Below, piece by piece: positions 8,038 to 16,316 of a DNA stretch of 28,534 nt (position 1 is the first letter of the stretch; every line of letters starts with the position of its first letter). The translations under genes and the position numbers were made by a program. The notes under the pieces are model-generated. The model did no database searches, was not told where the DNA came from, and worked only from the letters and a program-made list of their open reading frames with translations. Where the stretch lies: assembly GCA_963973975.1 (NCBI GenBank), contig CAXBCF010000031.1:1-28534 (forward strand), given 5' to 3'. The stretch is from UBA1494_A sp963973975. GTDB taxonomy: Bacteria; Bacteroidota; Bacteroidia; Flavobacteriales_E; Vicingaceae.

Positions 8038-10527
8038 TTACTTGTTATCTTCAAATGCTTTCAAACCACAATCTAAAAAGGCTGCATAATCCTCCACATC
8101 TGGAGTATACCCTTGAGGATTTCCTAAAAGATAGCCTTCTGGACTGAGCATCACATAAAATGGTTGTGAGTTATTATTAAAAACTTGTGTTTGAAATGTA
8201 GCCCATTTATTTCCTATGGTTTTAATCTTTTTCTTTTGAATTTCTCCACCTCTTTTAAATTCGAAAACACCTTGTTGACTTTCAGGTAATAAGACTTTAT
8301 CATCAACATATAATGAAACTAAGACAAATTCTTCGCTCAGTCGTTTTTTAATAGCCGGAACTGTCCAAACGGATTCTTCCATTTTTCGGCAATTTACGCA
8401 GGCCCATCCTGTAAAATCAATTAGTAAAGGTTTGTTCTGAATTTTAGCTTCTTTCATAGCTTCATCAAAATCCATGAATTCTGCATGAAATGTTTCTTTT
8501 TCATACCAACCATAAAATGTTGGGGGAGGAAAACCACTTAGTAGATTATGGTTCCAAGGTGGATTTTTCAAAATTCCCGGAGCGATATAAATTGTAAAAA
8601 TCAATATTAAAGTGGCAAATCCAAGTCGAAATTTTGAAAGTTTTTTAACAGGTGAATCATGGGGGAATTTAATCCATCCAAATAAATAGGCAACTAATCC
8701 TATTCCGATTAAGGTCCAAATTAAGAAGAAGGTTTCTCTTTTTAGTAAGCCCCATTGCTCGACTAAATCTGCATTTGATAAGAATTTAACAGCAAGTGCT
8801 AATTCAATAAATCCTAAGACAACTTTAACTGAGTTTAACCAACCACCTGATTTTGGTAATTTGCTCATCATTCCTGGAAAGGCTGCAAAAACAGCAAAAG
8901 GCAGGCCTAGAGCTATTCCAAAACCACTCATAGCTATGGTGATGGGCCATGGACCATTTTTTAATGCACTTCCTAGCACGGTTCCCAAAATTGGACCGGT
9001 ACAAGAAAAGGAAACTAATGCTAAGGTTAGGGCCATGAAGAAAATACCTATTACACCTCCAACCTGAGAAGCAGAGTCTGCTTTATTGGTAAATGAACTG
9101 GGTAAAGTGATTTCAAAATAGCCGAAAAATGAAATGGCAAATACTACAAAAATGACAAAGAATAGAACATTCAACCATACGCTAGTGGCGATTTCATTTA
9201 ATACTTCTGGATCGGTGTTGAAGTGAAATGGGATACTCAAAATGGCATAAATAAGAAAGATGAAGAAGCCATACAATAAAGCTTTTCCAAACCCTTTACC
9301 TTCGCCGTCTCCTTTTGTGAAAAAGCTCACAGTTAATGGAATCATCGGAAAAACACAGGGTGTAAGTAAAGCAATTAGGCCCCCTAAAAAACCAAAAATG
9401 AAGACCAACCAAAGGTTTCGCACTTCTGTTTTTTCTCCACAATCTCCTATAGGTGAATCAAGGTTCACATTTGGTAACTCAGGCACAATAGTTGAAATGT
9501 CTGTATCTTCTGAACTTTCAGTAATATCTAACAAATTGTACCCTTTCCCAGTACTTAAATCTATTTGGAATTCAATGATTTCAGGTGGTAAACACATTAC
9601 TTCATTGCAAACCATGAACTCGAATTCACCTGTAATTAATTCGTTTATGGAGTTAACTTTTTGGACAAATATTACTTGGTTCGAAAAGTAATTTAAATCC
9701 ATCTCAAAGTTTGGATCAAAAGCGGTAATTCGCTCTCCTCGCTCAATTACTTCTCCAACAAGGCTGCTTCCTTCAGCTTCATTAAATATGAAGCTTGTAG
9801 CTATTGGTCCATCATCAGATTGCAATTCTTGTGCATAAATGTGCCAACCTTCATCAAGCTTTGCTTCAAAAAGAAGTTCATAGACATTGGATTCGATTTT
9901 TTTACTTGAGAATGTCCATTTAATTGGATCTTGAAAATCGGATGATTCGTTTGAAGTTGACTCTTCATTCAACGAAATAATATTCACTTCATCCGCTTTA
10001 GTTTCAGATGAACTTTTTTCTTCTTGCGTAATTTTTTCTTTAGCAACTAATCGGTTATCGCCAATTTCTTCATTTCCGGGTATTGTAAATTCTAAATCAA
10101 CATATTCGGGAGGTAAGCATCTAACATCGTTACAAACCATGAAGTACACTTCGCCTTTTATGGTGAAGCTATTTATTGCATTTGTTACGATTGTTTGACT
10201 AAAAGTTACTTCTTTCTCAAAGTAACTGAGTTCCATGTCGAAGTTTGTATCAAACTCTATTTTAGGTGTTGGTTCTTGAACAGTACCTTTTAAAGAAAAA
10301 TTATTCGTTTTTACAAAAGTGAATTCAGTTGCAATTGGTCCATCATTAGAAGGTAGGTTTTGAGAATAAAGGTGCCATCCTTTTTCAATTTTTGCATGAA
10401 TTATGAGCTGGTAACTGCCTTTTTTTAATGGCTGAACTTCAGTTTCCCAACTAACAGGATTATATATTTGAGCAGGTAAAGTAAGTGCAAACGCAAAACT
10501 TAACAGGAATGAAAAGAGTAATTTCAT
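8038..10527 (-). CDS. dsbD: DsbD-like thiol:disulfide interchange protein with two N-terminal alpha domains
   Basis: The 829-residue protein has a signal peptide (to about residue 20), then two similar periplasmic domains (about 22-150 and 200-325). Each carries a paired cysteine motif (C132/C137 in CNDVRCLPP, C307/C312 in CNEVMCLPP). These are followed by the multi-helix DsbD membrane core (about 370-650) with its redox cysteines in LLTPCVFPM (C391) and SFSCTGP (C509), and a C-terminal thioredoxin-like domain with WACVNC (C710/C713). DsbD passes electrons from cytoplasmic thioredoxin through the membrane core to periplasmic partners in disulfide isomerisation and cytochrome maturation. Members usually have one N-terminal domain and are near 560-700 residues; the extra copy explains the length here. 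It appears to be transcribed alone. Confidence 0.9.
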   Translation of the reverse strand: MKLLFSFLLSFAFALTLPAQIYNPVSWETEVQPLKKGSYQLIIHAKIEKGWHLYSQNLPSNDGPIATEFTFVKTNNFSLKGTVQEPTPKIEFDTNFDMELSYFEKEVTFSQTIVTNAINSFTIKGEVYFMVCNDVRCLPPEYVDLEFTIPGNEEIGDNRLVAKEKITQEEKSSSETKADEVNIISLNEESTSNESSDFQDPIKWTFSSKKIESNVYELLFEAKLDEGWHIYAQELQSDDGPIATSFIFNEAEGSSLVGEVIERGERITAFDPNFEMDLNYFSNQVIFVQKVNSINELITGEFEFMVCNEVMCLPPEIIEFQIDLSTGKGYNLLDITESSEDTDISTIVPELPNVNLDSPIGDCGEKTEVRNLWLVFIFGFLGGLIALLTPCVFPMIPLTVSFFTKGDGEGKGFGKALLYGFFIFLIYAILSIPFHFNTDPEVLNEIATSVWLNVLFFVIFVVFAISFFGYFEITLPSSFTNKADSASQVGGVIGIFFMALTLALVSFSCTGPILGTVLGSALKNGPWPITIAMSGFGIALGLPFAVFAAFPGMMSKLPKSGGWLNSVKVVLGFIELALAVKFLSNADLVEQWGLLKRETFFLIWTLIGIGLVAYLFGWIKFPHDSPVKKLSKFRLGFATLILIFTIYIAPGILKNPPWNHNLLSGFPPPTFYGWYEKETFHAEFMDFDEAMKEAKIQNKPLLIDFTGWACVNCRKMEESVWTVPAIKKRLSEEFVLVSLYVDDKVLLPESQQGVFEFKRGGEIQKKKIKTIGNKWATFQTQVFNNNSQPFYVMLSPEGYLLGNPQGYTPDVEDYAAFLDCGLKAFEDNK

Positions 10528-10592
10528 AGAAGAAGAAAATTAATAGAAAAAATTAGCTTTTAAAACTATACTACTAAACGAATTTAACTCCT

Positions 10593-10600
10593 CAAATTTA
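10593..10600 (-). promoter_or_regulatory. Putative -7 promoter element for the dsbD-like gene
   Basis: The minus strand reads TAAATTTG, a full TAnnTTTG match 65 bases before the ATG at 10527. No TTG at suitable -33 spacing was found. The remaining gene-free 10528-10726 shows no other clear signal. Confidence 0.4.
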
Positions 10601-10726
10601 TACAATAACTTATTTTAATGATATAAATTAAGAACTCTTATCAATGAAGAATATTTATTTGGGTCTAGATGAGTAGTATTTGAAGAGTGTAAATTATTAA
10701 TATTAAGATACTTAGTAGTTTGTTAT

Positions 10727-11797
10727 TTAAACTTCTACAGTCCAACCGAAATCATCGGCTATTTCACCTCTTTTCAAAAGTTCCAAATAATTTTTTGCTT
10801 TGTTTGAAAATTCCCAATTTTTAAAATCACTGAGTTGGTGATTTTTGCCTTCGTAACCAACTGATGCAATTGGTGCTAAAGTTGCAGCAGTTCCAACACC
10901 AAAAAGTTCTGAAATACATTTGTCTTCTAAGCCTTCAATCAATTCAGCCACACCAACTTTTCTTTCTTCAACTGGTATTTTCCAATGTTTTGCTAACCTT
11001 ATTATACTGTCTCTTGTAATTCCTGGTAAGATGGTCAATGAATCGAGTGGAGGAGTAATTAAAACACCATTTTTAACCAACATCAAATTCATTGTTCCAG
11101 ATTCTTCAATGTATTCATGTTTACTGGCATCTGTCCAAATAAGCTGATCATATCCTTCTTTTTTGGCAAGTTGAGCAGGATAAAGTGATGCAGCGTAGTT
11201 TGCAGCAGCTTTTGCAGCTCCAATTCCACCTGAAGCAGCTCTGCTGTATTTGTTTTCAATTTTTACTTTAACAGCACCTTGATAATAAGACGAAGTAGGG
11301 GAAGTAATAATCATAAATTGAAAAGTGTCACTTGGTTTTACACCTAAAAAAGCTTCATTTGCCACTAAAAATGGACGGATATACAATGATTGATCTGGCG
11401 CACTAGGAATCCAGTCCTTGTCTGTACGAATTAACTCTTTAATTCCATCCAAGAAATATTCCTTTGGAATTTGAGCCATGCACATTCTGTCGGCAGAACG
11501 ATTAAATCGATTGAAGTTTTCTTCAGGTCTAAATAATAAAACTCTACCATCTTTTGCTTTGTAAGCTTTCATGCCCTCAAAGATTGCTTGTCCATAATGA
11601 AATACACAAGCAGCAGGTGAATACGAAAGATTTTGGAATGCTTGAATTTTTGCAGATTGCCACTTACCATTGAAATAATCTGCAATGAACATGTGATCAG
11701 AAAACTCTTTGCCAAACTTTAAGTTTTTAAAATCAACTGCATTGATTCTACTTTGCTCAATTTTTTGAATTGGGAATTTGGCTTGCGTTATGTTCAT
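10727..11797 (-). CDS. ilvE: Branched-chain amino acid aminotransferase
   Basis: This 356-residue class IV PLP enzyme has the substrate-entry segment FHYGQAIFEGMKAYK (67-80), the PLP lysine in GGIGAAKAAANYAAS (K196) and the EESGTMNLM cofactor-phosphate region (from about 231). Late sequence CISELFGVGTAATLAPI is typical of the BCAT group that resembles the eukaryotic/Mycobacterium form (about 350-365 residues) rather than the 309-residue enterobacterial form. It interconverts leucine, isoleucine and valine with their 2-oxoacids in the cytoplasm, which here also feeds branched fatty-acid synthesis, common in this phylum. The ATG at 11797 has a -7 box 16 bases upstream. The gene stands alone, divergent from the hydroxylase gene. 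Confidence 0.93.
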   Translation of the reverse strand: MNITQAKFPIQKIEQSRINAVDFKNLKFGKEFSDHMFIADYFNGKWQSAKIQAFQNLSYSPAACVFHYGQAIFEGMKAYKAKDGRVLLFRPEENFNRFNRSADRMCMAQIPKEYFLDGIKELIRTDKDWIPSAPDQSLYIRPFLVANEAFLGVKPSDTFQFMIITSPTSSYYQGAVKVKIENKYSRAASGGIGAAKAAANYAASLYPAQLAKKEGYDQLIWTDASKHEYIEESGTMNLMLVKNGVLITPPLDSLTILPGITRDSIIRLAKHWKIPVEERKVGVAELIEGLEDKCISELFGVGTAATLAPIASVGYEGKNHQLSDFKNWEFSNKAKNYLELLKRGEIADDFGWTVEV

Positions 11798-11813
11798 CGA
11801 AATCGTTTTACCG

Positions 11814-11821
11814 CAAAAATA
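11814..11821 (-). promoter_or_regulatory. Putative -7 promoter element for ilvE
   Basis: The minus strand reads TATTTTTG (TAnnTTTG), ending 16 bases before the ilvE ATG, the same spacing seen for ftsE and the WG-repeat gene. No clear -33 TTG. Confidence 0.5.
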
Positions 11822-11882
11822 CAGATAAGCAACATTTTATTTAATTTAATACTAAACAAACATCAAAACTTTCAAAATACCT

Positions 11883-11890
11883 TAATTTTG
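11883..11890 (+). promoter_or_regulatory. Putative -7 promoter element for the hydroxylase-type gene
   Basis: TAATTTTG matches TAnnTTTG and lies 26 bases before the ATG at 11917. It sits back to back with the ilvE promoter in the same short intergenic region. This box favours the ATG start over the TTG at 11905. Confidence 0.45.
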
Positions 11891-11916
11891 AATGTGCTTA
11901 TAAATTGAAACAAAGT

Positions 11917-12546
11917 ATGTCCGATAATAAAGTTTTTGTTTCTAACGAAGAGAGTGCAAGGGTATACAAGAATCCAATATTGCACCATCTGAGTAAGAAT
12001 CACATTTCTGTACCGCTAGTAATTTTCTATGGAGTTGGAGTAGTGCTGACGGTTTATTCCATTTATGAATTTAATATCAGTGTGCTTAAAGCAGTAATAT
12101 TTTTTATTATTGGAATGTTACTTTTTACTTTGGCCGAATACCTTATACATCGTTACATCTACCATTTGCCCACTGTTTACGAAGAAGGACATATTCCCTA
12201 CGCTTTACATGGAATTCACCATAAGTATCCAAAAGATAAAAAAAGATTGGTGATGCCTCCAGTACTTAGTATTCTAATTTCTGCGGCAATTTTAGGATTC
12301 AATTACTTAATAATGGGATATATAGCTTTCCCATTTACAGCAGGATTTTTATTTGGTTACGCAGCTTACCTTTCAGTGCATTATATCGTTCACAGATTTA
12401 AACCCCCTAAGAATTTTCTAAAGACATTGTGGCTTCATCACAGTGTTCATCATTATTCCGATGACACAAAAGCTTTTGGCGTTTCATCTCCACTTTGGGA
12501 TTATATTTTTGGAACTATGCCAACAAAAACAAAAAAAAGTACTTGA
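11917..12546 (+). CDS. Fatty acid hydroxylase / sterol desaturase-family membrane protein
   Basis: Starting at the ATG 11917 (a TTG at 11905 would add four residues) gives 209 residues with four hydrophobic segments. The di-iron histidine clusters of the fatty-acid hydroxylase superfamily are all present: H78xxxxH83 (HRYIYH), H98xxH101H102 (HGIHH), H155xxxH159 (HYIVH) and LHHSVHH (174-179). The end reads SPLWDYIFGTMP, the usual finish of this family. It probably oxidises a lipid tail at the inner membrane, such as 2-hydroxylation of a fatty acid or hydroxylation of a carotenoid; sequence alone does not separate these. Its stop lies 7 bases from the stop of the convergent nitroreductase gene. 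Confidence 0.85.
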   Translation: MSDNKVFVSNEESARVYKNPILHHLSKNHISVPLVIFYGVGVVLTVYSIYEFNISVLKAVIFFIIGMLLFTLAEYLIHRYIYHLPTVYEEGHIPYALHGIHHKYPKDKKRLVMPPVLSILISAAILGFNYLIMGYIAFPFTAGFLFGYAAYLSVHYIVHRFKPPKNFLKTLWLHHSVHHYSDDTKAFGVSSPLWDYIFGTMPTKTKKST

Positions 12547-12553
12547 AATTTTA

Positions 12554-13117
12554 TTAGAAAGAATTACCCCAGGAGTTGGTGAATACATATTCTTCCACAT
12601 CATTTCGCTTACTTACACCTTTTTCAGTTTTTGCAATGTCTTCAGGCAATTGCTCTTTATCTCCTTTTCTACCTAAAGCGATTGCTGTGATTGCTTCAAA
12701 GTTTTCAGGAATCTCTAAAACCTCTCTTGCTTTTTCTGCATCAAATCCTGCCATTTGGTGAACATATAATTCATGTTCAAATGCTTTCATACTTAAATGA
12801 GCAACTGCTGCACCTAAATCATATTTTGCATGGGCATTGTCTTTTCCATTTTTACTGTAAGTTTTCTTTGCAATTGCAATGATTAAGACTGGAGCTGTTA
12901 TCGCCCACTTTTGATTCCATTCACCCAAACAATCAAAGATTTTTTGATAAGAATCAGTATTCTTTTCGCCAATAACAAATGACCAAGGTTGCTCATTAAA
13001 TGCACTTGGAGCTCTTCCTGCTGCTGCAAATACCTCTTTTAAAATTTTACTTTCTATTTTTTGATCATCAAAAGCTCTTGGACTCCATCTTTCAGTTATG
13101 TATTTCTCAATTTCCAT
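12554..13117 (-). CDS. Nitroreductase-family FMN oxidoreductase
   Basis: The 187-residue protein has the family opening RWSPRAFDDQKI (FMN phosphate-binding Arg region), APSAFNEQPWSFVIG (33-47; FMN contact) and a C-terminal AIALGRKGDKEQLPED loop. Enzymes of this family are NAD(P)H-dependent, act as dimers in the cytoplasm and reduce nitro compounds, quinones or related electrophiles. The length (about 190-200) is normal. Its ATG is two bases after the stop of a MarR regulator gene, so the two form an operon; this pairing suggests induction by an electrophile or phenolic compound sensed by the regulator. True substrate unknown. Confidence 0.88.
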   Translation of the reverse strand: MEIEKYITERWSPRAFDDQKIESKILKEVFAAAGRAPSAFNEQPWSFVIGEKNTDSYQKIFDCLGEWNQKWAITAPVLIIAIAKKTYSKNGKDNAHAKYDLGAAVAHLSMKAFEHELYVHQMAGFDAEKAREVLEIPENFEAITAIALGRKGDKEQLPEDIAKTEKGVSKRNDVEEYVFTNSWGNSF

Positions 13118-13119
13118 AA

Positions 13120-13569
13120 TTATCCTCTCAATTTATCTAATAAATTATTTAAAGTTATAGCTTCTTGTTCGTTCAGTGTTTTAAATCTTTCAAACATCTC
13201 ATTCTCTTTGGCCTCAATTGAAGCAATCGTGTCAATTCCTTTTTGAGTTATTTGAATGTCAACTTGTCTTCGATCATCACTGTTAATTGTGCGTTCAACC
13301 AACCCTTTGTCTTTAAGTTTATCAATCAATCGAGAAACATTCGACATTTTGTCGATCATTCTTTCAGATATCGCATTTACAGTGATGCAGTTGTTTTTCT
13401 GACCTCTCAAAATCCTCAAAACATTGTATTGCTGAGTTGTAAGTTTATGGTCTTTCACATAATATGAGGCAATGTTGGATGTCCATTTACCTGTAAATAG
13501 AAGGTTAATCATTAATTTTTGATACTCCCCTTTAAACTTGTATTGTTTAATTTCTTCTTCAATTTTCAT
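13120..13569 (-). CDS. MarR-family transcriptional regulator
   Basis: From the ATG at 13569 (a TTG at 13578 would add three residues) the protein has 149 residues with a winged-helix core: LTTQQYNVLRILRGQ, then the recognition helix region ISERMIDKMSNVSRLIDKL, and the wing KGLVERTINSDDRRQVDIQITQKG, whose DxRxxxxxLT-like run is the MarR hallmark. MarR proteins are dimers that repress promoters until a small molecule or thiol oxidation releases them. Two overlapping palindromes fill the spacer of its own promoter, so autoregulation together with the downstream nitroreductase is likely. The ligand is not deducible. Confidence 0.9.
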   Translation of the reverse strand: MKIEEEIKQYKFKGEYQKLMINLLFTGKWTSNIASYYVKDHKLTTQQYNVLRILRGQKNNCITVNAISERMIDKMSNVSRLIDKLKDKGLVERTINSDDRRQVDIQITQKGIDTIASIEAKENEMFERFKTLNEQEAITLNNLLDKLRG

Positions 13570-13589
13570 GTTGTACAATTTTTAAAATA

Positions 13590-13620
13590 CAAAAGTATGT
13601 ATATACATTTAATGTATCAA
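13590..13620 (-). promoter_or_regulatory. marR promoter with palindromic operator in the spacer
   Basis: On the minus strand a -33 TTG (13618-13620) is followed by 20 bases and then TACTTTTG (13590-13597), a full -7 box, 20 bases before the ATG. The spacer contains TACATTTAATGTA (13604-13616, 6-bp arms around one base) and TGTATATACA (13598-13607, a perfect 10-bp palindrome). Palindromes at this position are where a MarR dimer would block RNA polymerase. Confidence 0.7.
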
Positions 13621-13645
13621 CAAAAAATCCACTAGTTTCAAATTT

Positions 13646-13927
13646 TTAGGGTATTATCTCGACTCCTTTCCAAAAAGCTACTTTACCTTTTATTTGCTTT
13701 GCAGCTTCTTTCGGTTCAGAATAATACCAAGCTGCATCTTTATTTAACTCTCCATTAATTTCAATAGAGTAGTAGGATGCACTTCCTTTCCAAGGACAAT
13801 TAGTTTGAGTTTTACTTGGTTTTAGGTAGTCTTTATTGACTGCTTCAAGAGGGAAATAGTAATTTCCCTCAACTACAACTGTGTCCTTACTCTCTGCGAT
13901 TAATGTATTCTTCCAGAATGCTTTCAT
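13646..13927 (-). CDS. DUF427-family small protein
   Basis: The 93-residue protein fits the DUF427 family closely: it has FWKNTLIAES at the start, then GNYYFPLEAVN, the conserved TNCPWKGSASYYSIEING, DAAWYYSEPKEAAKQIKGKVAFWKGVEI at the end. There is no signal peptide or membrane segment, so it is cytoplasmic. The family's biochemical function is not established to my knowledge. It follows egtD by 23 bases on the same strand, giving a three-gene run egtB-egtD-DUF427 and a guilt-by-association link to ergothioneine metabolism, which is inference only. Confidence 0.85.
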   Translation of the reverse strand: MKAFWKNTLIAESKDTVVVEGNYYFPLEAVNKDYLKPSKTQTNCPWKGSASYYSIEINGELNKDAAWYYSEPKEAAKQIKGKVAFWKGVEIIP

Positions 13928-13950
13928 AGGTTCTTTATTTTTCTTTTACC

Positions 13951-14901
13951 TCATTTAATTTCTTTCTGCCAAAGTGAATCCACAAAGTACTGTTTGCAAT
14001 CAAGAAAATTTTCAATCACCTTAAAGGTTGAATCATTGGCTAATTTTTCGAGCTCTTCAAGGGAGAATTTCTTTGATATTTCCATGAAAATGGGTTCGGC
14101 ATATTTGAATTTAAAAGTTTTATTCAATTTCTTAAGTTCAACTTCTTGATTCTTTAAACTGATTAAATAGCTTTTTGTTTCCCCACTCACAGGATCATAG
14201 ATTGGAAAATGTTCAAAGTCGCTTAACTCAAAATTCCCATCAAATTCCTTATTAATTCTATTCAAAAGGTTTAAGTTAAATGCTTTTGTAATGCCATGCC
14301 TATCATTGTAAGCATTTAAAATAATTTGTGGGTGTTTTTTCAAATCAACACCGAGTAATAATTGATCACCAACATTTAGCCTTTTACTAACTTGAGTTAG
14401 AAAATTTGCTGCAGCATCATAGGGGAAATTTCCAATGTTGCTTCCTAAAAAGAGAACGACTTTCTGTTCGTCTGAAGGTAATTCACTCAGTGCATCTATA
14501 TAGGTCATTGCAAGCGGCTTGACTTTCAATTCAGGAAATTTTGATTTTAGATCTTTTTCTAACTCATTCAAAACAGACTCTGAAATATCAATAGGAATGT
14601 ATTCGAAATCTACCTTTTCTTGAATAAAGTATTCAAGCAGAACTTTGGTTTTCATTCCATCGCCGGCGCCTAATTCAATCAGCTGAAATTTTCCATTTGG
14701 ACGAATGGCTTCTAATATTTTATGCTTTTGTTGTGAAAATATTTCAAATTCGGACTTGGTTAAATAGTAGTCTTCCATCTTCATAATTTCCTGAAACAGA
14801 CGGTCGCCTTTTTGATCATAAAAATACTTTGAAAAAAGCCTTTTTGGTTCTTGTTCTAACCCTTCAATAACGTCTTTAGAGAATTGAGCTGTAATATTCA
14901 T
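13951..14901 (-). CDS. egtD: L-histidine N-alpha-methyltransferase
   Basis: The 316-residue SAM methyltransferase converts histidine to hercynine (N-alpha-trimethylhistidine), the first step of ergothioneine synthesis, in the cytoplasm. It shows the EgtD opening YFYDQKGDRLFQEIM and EDYYLTKSE (26-51), SAM motif IELGAGDG (75-82), FLGSNIGNF (151-159) with the asparagine N158 that matches the histidine-binding Asn of Mycobacterium EgtD, a DLKKHPQIILNAYND stretch, and MEISKKF (273-279), whose Glu/Ser match the substrate-selecting pair of the family. Length is normal for EgtD (about 320). It lies 19 bases downstream of egtB, so the two are co-transcribed. Confidence 0.93.
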   Translation of the reverse strand: MNITAQFSKDVIEGLEQEPKRLFSKYFYDQKGDRLFQEIMKMEDYYLTKSEFEIFSQQKHKILEAIRPNGKFQLIELGAGDGMKTKVLLEYFIQEKVDFEYIPIDISESVLNELEKDLKSKFPELKVKPLAMTYIDALSELPSDEQKVVLFLGSNIGNFPYDAAANFLTQVSKRLNVGDQLLLGVDLKKHPQIILNAYNDRHGITKAFNLNLLNRINKEFDGNFELSDFEHFPIYDPVSGETKSYLISLKNQEVELKKLNKTFKFKYAEPIFMEISKKFSLEELEKLANDSTFKVIENFLDCKQYFVDSLWQKEIK

Positions 14902-14920
14902 TTTTAATAGTTGTATGTGG

Positions 14921-16153
14921 TTATAGATTTTTAGCTAAGCGAATTCCACTAAACTGCCATTGTAAGTTTGGCTGAAAAAAATTTCGATAAGTAGGTCTAA
15001 AGTGATTCTTGGGAGTTGCAAGAGAGCCACCTTTTAACACCATTTGATTGACCATAAATTTTCCGTTGTATTCTCCCAAAGCTCCTTCAGCTTGAACATA
15101 GCCAGGGTAGGGGAGGTAGGCGCTGTTGGTCCATTCCCAGACAGTTCCAAAAAATTGAGTGTCAGCAGCCACTTGAGGATGATGCAAATTGTTATCTGAA
15201 AAGTGTGCATTTTCAATTGAATTGCCATATTTATTTGCCGCCACTTCCCATTCAGCTTCTGTGGCAAGTCTACAACCTTTCCAACGTGCAAAGGCATCAG
15301 CTTCATAAAAATTTACATGAACTAAAGTCTCATTCGGATCAATCTTTCTAATTCCATCTAATCGGTAATGCCACCACTCATTTTCTTTCAAAAACCAATA
15401 CATAGGTGCTTGCGCTTGTTTCTCATTTTTCCAATCCCAACCATCTGCTAGCCAAAGCTCAGCTCTTTCGTAGCCTTTATCAGCTATAAATTCTTGATAC
15501 TCTCCATTTGTAATCAAGCGATTGCTAATTGCAAAAGCATTGATGTATACTTTATGGGCTTCTCTTTCATTGTCAAAATGAAATTCATTTCCAGAATAAC
15601 CTATAGAATAAACTCCTTCTTCAATTTCCAACCAATTTAGTGGTAGCGCTTTTTGAGAACTTAATTTTTGGTTTACCTTATATATAGGTAAAAGTGGATT
15701 GCTGCCTAAAATGTATTTTATATCTGTTAGCAGCAACTCTTGATGTTGTTGTTCGTGATTAATTCCGATTTCTAAGAATTTTACAAGCTCATTTTTTAAA
15801 ACACTTTCGTTTTCTAAAAGTTTAGAAAGGTGCTTATCAACGTATTTTCTATATTCAAAAATAATTTCAGTTGAAGGGCGACTTAAAAATCCGCGTTCAT
15901 TTCTCAAAATTCGACTGCCTTGAGAATTGTAATAACTGTTAAAAAGGAAATTGAAAGTTGAATTGAAAAGCTGGTAATCAGAAACAAATTTTGCGAGTAT
16001 GAAATTTTCAAAGAACCATGTAGTATGTGCCAAATGCCATTTGAGTGGACTAACTTCTTCTGTTGGTTGGCAAACAAAATCTTCTGCTTCCAATGGTTTT
16101 ACTAAAACTTCAGTTACTTTTCTAGTATTTAAGTAGTTGTTTTTAAGAGACAT
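14921..16153 (-). CDS. egtB: Ergothioneine biosynthesis sulfoxide synthase
   Basis: The 410-residue non-haem iron enzyme joins a sulfur donor to hercynine with O2, making the sulfoxide precursor of ergothioneine. The N-terminal DinB-like domain has the iron ligands H43 (WHLAHTTWFFE) and H133xxxH137 (NHEQQHQE). The C-terminal formylglycine-generating-enzyme-like domain has CRLATEAEWEVAA, GTVWEWTNSAYLPYPGY and the ending GGSLATPKNHFRPTYRNFF...WQFSGIRLA. No egtA (gamma-glutamylcysteine ligase) or egtC (amidohydrolase) gene is nearby, which is compatible with the EgtB type that uses cysteine directly, but this cannot be settled from sequence alone. OvoA is less likely because it carries its methyltransferase fused at the C-terminus. 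First gene of the cluster. Confidence 0.92.
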   Translation of the reverse strand: MSLKNNYLNTRKVTEVLVKPLEAEDFVCQPTEEVSPLKWHLAHTTWFFENFILAKFVSDYQLFNSTFNFLFNSYYNSQGSRILRNERGFLSRPSTEIIFEYRKYVDKHLSKLLENESVLKNELVKFLEIGINHEQQHQELLLTDIKYILGSNPLLPIYKVNQKLSSQKALPLNWLEIEEGVYSIGYSGNEFHFDNEREAHKVYINAFAISNRLITNGEYQEFIADKGYERAELWLADGWDWKNEKQAQAPMYWFLKENEWWHYRLDGIRKIDPNETLVHVNFYEADAFARWKGCRLATEAEWEVAANKYGNSIENAHFSDNNLHHPQVAADTQFFGTVWEWTNSAYLPYPGYVQAEGALGEYNGKFMVNQMVLKGGSLATPKNHFRPTYRNFFQPNLQWQFSGIRLAKNL

Positions 16154-16316
16154 GTACTTAGGTTAAGTTTTGATTTATGTTGAATGCCTAAGATAGTTAA
16201 TAATGTGCTTATTGTCAGCAGGGCGGAGAAATACTTAGTTATTTTTATGATTTCAATTTTAGGTTGTATTTCTCAGAAATTTGCCGATTATTTTACTCTA
16301 AATAGGAATTGTTTTA

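Noticed and set aside
9260..9691. A 143-codon plus-strand frame inside the dsbD-like gene
   Set aside because: It is antisense to a gene with strong domain evidence, its product is Lys/Pro-rich without any domain, and no promoter box precedes it.
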